In this document: piece after piece, positions 62,000 through 64,000 of the stretch
How the letters are laid out: every line of letters starts with the position of its first letter
Position numbering within the stretch: the stretch's first letter is position 1
DNA from: a virus
Length of the DNA stretch: 64,000 nt
Reading direction: 5' to 3' (one strand)
IMG/VR virus record: IMGVR_UViG_3300043464_001162
Span: 23,045-87,044 of that record
The notes under the pieces: model-generated
Seen by the model: the letters and a program-made list of their open reading frames with translations, nothing else
The model's database searches: none
Told to the model about the DNA's origin: nothing
Translations under genes and position numbers: made by a program

Positions 62000-62560
62000 A
62001 TGGCAACAAATAATCCAACTTCATCAATTTTACTGAAACGTTCAGGTGTCGCAGGTTCAGTACCTACAACCACATCGTTACAGGTAGGTGAAATAGCTTT
62101 AAATACCTATGATGGTAAAGCGTTTTTACATAAGTCAGGTTCAACCGATGAGGTAGTAGAAATCGTAGTTGCCGGAGCAACGGTAACCGGTTCAATTAGT
62201 CTTACCGGAGCAGTTAGTGCATCAATAGTATCAGCATCTACTTTCATAGGTAATGGTGCTCAATTGACCGGTGTAACCGCATCAATGAGACCTGATGATT
62301 TTGATTTCAACTCTGACCCATTTGCTGGAACAATAGGATATATTCAAGGTAGTGGTTCTCTTTACAAAGTAGCAACTACTGAAAATGCAATTGACTTTAG
62401 ATATAACGATGTAACAATTGCAACTATCACAACTGCACAAGGATTTAGTGGTTCTCTTTACGGAATCGGTGATGTATTGGAATTTAGTGGTTCAGTAGCA
62501 AATAGACTATTCAATTTGGAAATATCAGCATCATTTGGTCCAGATGCAGGTCAATTTTAA
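62000..62560 (+). CDS. Small fibre protein with shared N-terminal motif
   Basis: A 186-residue protein. The N-terminal SSILLKRSGVAGSVPTTTSL, QVGEIALNTYDGKAFLHKSG matches the start of the next gene's product (IVQLKRSALSGKVPDTGSL, NLGELAVNTYDGKIYFKKSG). This kind of start is common in phage fibre proteins and probably attaches them to the virion. The rest is beta-rich, with YIQGSGSLYKVATTENAIDF. It is followed by a strong terminator. Confidence 0.65.
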   Translation: MATNNPTSSILLKRSGVAGSVPTTTSLQVGEIALNTYDGKAFLHKSGSTDEVVEIVVAGATVTGSISLTGAVSASIVSASTFIGNGAQLTGVTASMRPDDFDFNSDPFAGTIGYIQGSGSLYKVATTENAIDFRYNDVTIATITTAQGFSGSLYGIGDVLEFSGSVANRLFNLEISASFGPDAGQF

Positions 62561-62580
62561 TATTACAAAAGATTATAATA

Positions 62581-62611
62581 AAACCCTCACCTTAAAAAGT
62601 GGGGGTTTTTC
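62581..62611 (+). terminator. Rho-independent terminator
   Basis: AAACCCTCAC (62581-62590) pairs with GTGGGGGTTT (62599-62608, one G-U pair) around an 8-nt loop, followed by a T run. It lies 20 bp after the stop codon of the 62000 gene. Confidence 0.9.
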
Positions 62612-62621
62612 ATTTTATAAT

Positions 62622-62630
62622 ATATTTATG
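62622..62630 (+). promoter_or_regulatory. Promoter-like box ATATTTATG before the last gene
   Basis: One mismatch from the consensus, 11 bp after the terminator and 51 nt before the ATG at 62682. Confidence 0.4.
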
Positions 62631-62633
62631 TTC

Positions 62634-62647
62634 GTAGTATATACTAC
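62634..62647. promoter_or_regulatory. Perfect 14-bp palindrome GTAGTATATACTAC
   Basis: An exact inverted repeat with no spacer, just downstream of the promoter-like box and in the leader of the 62682 gene. It could be an operator or an mRNA 5' hairpin. I did not see it elsewhere. Confidence 0.4.
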
Positions 62648-62681
62648 ATTTGTTGTTAAATAACTTTAAAGACTTAGCCAT

Positions 62682-64000
62682 ATGGCATCAATTGTTCAAC
62701 TGAAACGCTCTGCGTTATCGGGAAAGGTACCTGATACGGGTTCACTTAATTTAGGAGAATTAGCTGTAAATACTTACGATGGTAAGATTTACTTTAAAAA
62801 ATCGGGTTCAATTGAATCGGTTGAAAGTGTATTAACAACAAATTCGGTAGTAACGGGTTCTATTAGATTAGAGGGAACTGCCTCTTTTGGTTCTCTACAA
62901 GTAAACGACACACTTACCGTCAATCATGGTATTAGTGTGATAAGTGGTTCATTGGGAATTACATCCGACCTAACAGTATTGGGTACGGTCAATGCAAGAC
63001 AATTTAATATTGCAATAATTTCTTCATCTGTCCTTTTTGAAAGTGGTTCATCCAATTTTGGTAATAGTTTAGATGACACTCATACGTTCACAGGTTCGGT
63101 AAATATTACCGGTTCATTTTTATTAAACGGACAAGAAGTAGGTGGTGGTACAACTACCGGTTCATTTACTGGTTCATTTACCGGTGATGGTAGTGGATTA
63201 AGAGGAGTAGTAAGTGATGATATACCGAGAGATGGTTGGGATTACAATGCAAATAGTTCGGCATCTATAAGTGATTTTAATAGTGTATCGGATAAATATT
63301 ATATAGATTTTGAACAATCACAATCAACTGCAGTAGGAACACCGGTTGGTTTTAAAGGATTTATGACAAATGTATCGGGTAGTACACAAATATTACCTAC
63401 ATTGAATAGTATTGATTTTGTAGTTGGAAATAATGTTGTTGCATCAATTGGAATAAATGGTATAGAATCCGTACCACCTGCAGGAACTGTAAGTGGTTCA
63501 TCACAATTGACATCTTCATACGATACAAGATATGTTTTAAGTGGAAGTATTACTCAAACAACTTGGGATAACATTGCAAGTAAACCTTCTGGAATAGTAA
63601 GTAGTTCTTCACAATTAACATCATCAGTATTAGCCACAACGGGTTCTAATCTATTTGTAGGAACTCAAACTTATAGTGGTTCAATTATACCTGCAACGGA
63701 TAATACATACGATTTAGGGTCTCCTACATACCAATGGAGAGATATATATGTTTCATCTGGTTCACTTTATATAGATGGAACAAAAGTTTTAAGTTCTACA
63801 AATCAAGAATTACAAATCACAACCGATGAAGGTCAATCTATTAAGATTTTAGAAGCAGGAAGTGATAGTATTATTTTACAATCTGCAGACGGAGATATTC
63901 AATTAAAAACATCGGGAGGTGGTAATTTATTATTCGACCCAACAACTGGATTAATTGATGTTAGAGGAACATTACAAATACAAGATGGAAATAAAGTAAC
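62682..64000 (+). CDS. Tail fibre protein (partial, runs off the window)
   Basis: At least 439 residues, open to the right edge. It starts MASIVQLKRSALSGKVPDTG, then LAVNTYDGKIYFKKSG, the attachment-type start shared with the 62000 protein. A beta-rich fibre follows with TGSFTGSFTGDGSGLRGVVS and DNTYDLGSPTYQWRDIYVSS, a segment widespread in phage tail fibres. No chaperone domain is seen yet; it may lie beyond the window. It begins a new transcription unit. Confidence 0.8.
   Translation, partial: MASIVQLKRSALSGKVPDTGSLNLGELAVNTYDGKIYFKKSGSIESVESVLTTNSVVTGSIRLEGTASFGSLQVNDTLTVNHGISVISGSLGITSDLTVLGTVNARQFNIAIISSSVLFESGSSNFGNSLDDTHTFTGSVNITGSFLLNGQEVGGGTTTGSFTGSFTGDGSGLRGVVSDDIPRDGWDYNANSSASISDFNSVSDKYYIDFEQSQSTAVGTPVGFKGFMTNVSGSTQILPTLNSIDFVVGNNVVASIGINGIESVPPAGTVSGSSQLTSSYDTRYVLSGSITQTTWDNIASKPSGIVSSSSQLTSSVLATTGSNLFVGTQTYSGSIIPATDNTYDLGSPTYQWRDIYVSSGSLYIDGTKVLSSTNQELQITTDEGQSIKILEAGSDSIILQSADGDIQLKTSGGGNLLFDPTTGLIDVRGTLQIQDGNKV

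Noticed and set aside
1-64000. tRNA genes, integrase, insertion sequences
   Set aside because: Looked for cloverleaf arms with CCA ends, transposase motifs and inverted terminal repeats by eye; none convincing. A tRNA search program would be needed for certainty.

Overview
This window is a low-GC (roughly one third G+C) stretch of a tailed-phage genome of the T4-like contractile-tail type. The host is probably a Bacteroidetes/Flavobacteria-like bacterium. Evidence for T4 relatedness is the packaging and head block in T4-like order: terminase gp17, portal gp20, prohead protease gp21, scaffold gp22, capsid gp23, then neck and tail-completion genes. There are also gp61-like primase and gp47/gp46-like genes. 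Evidence for a Bacteroidetes host is the near-total lack of Shine-Dalgarno sequences, A/T-rich leaders, and a phage-encoded ribosomal protein bS21 that begins MLIV like Bacteroidetes S21. The host is an inference.

Layout: 1-3420 holds structural (probably baseplate/tail) genes. 3452-8275 holds DNA metabolism genes: a T7-type endonuclease I, a zinc-finger/Toprim primase and a single-chain Mre11-Rad50 (gp47-gp46) fusion. 8256-8441 is the only minus-strand gene, a small ribbon-helix-helix regulator, with divergent promoter boxes and 10-bp-phased repeats beside it. 8543-13093 is a 1516-residue fibre with a self-cleaving S74 chaperone. 13095-38020 is a dense 25-kb accessory island: two 2-oxoglutarate/Fe(II) oxygenases flanking a poly-proline fibre protein, several glycosyltransferases (two of the GT7 family carrying an inserted lectin-like domain), three radical SAM proteins, three extended SDR sugar-nucleotide enzymes, an RmlC-type epimerase, a thiamine-diphosphate enzyme split over two distant genes, three SGNH hydrolase-like proteins, a methyltransferase and HAD proteins. 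38034-40286 encodes a ligase-fold/NMNAT-like fusion. 40354-52773 is the packaging and head block, including a ferritin-like protein and bS21. 52877-57337 covers a jelly-roll protein and neck/tail-completion genes. 57354-64000 holds long, highly repetitive Ser/Gly-rich fibre proteins; the last runs off the window.

How it works together: head, neck and tail genes build the virion. The accessory island looks like a factory that makes an unusual sugar and attaches it, perhaps to hydroxylated proline-rich fibre protein or to a host or virion glycan. A recurring ATATTTATA box sits in front of most transcription units and is proposed as the phage promoter element. Repeated AGTTTT half-sites spaced 10 bp occur both at the ribbon-helix-helix gene and upstream of the scaffold-capsid operon, suggesting that this regulator controls capsid expression. 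The scaffold gene is the only one seen with a strong Shine-Dalgarno sequence, and it lies directly after the bS21 gene, so capsid production may also be controlled at translation.

No tRNA, CRISPR array, insertion sequence or integrase was seen. DNA polymerase, helicase, tail sheath and tail tube genes are not in the window.
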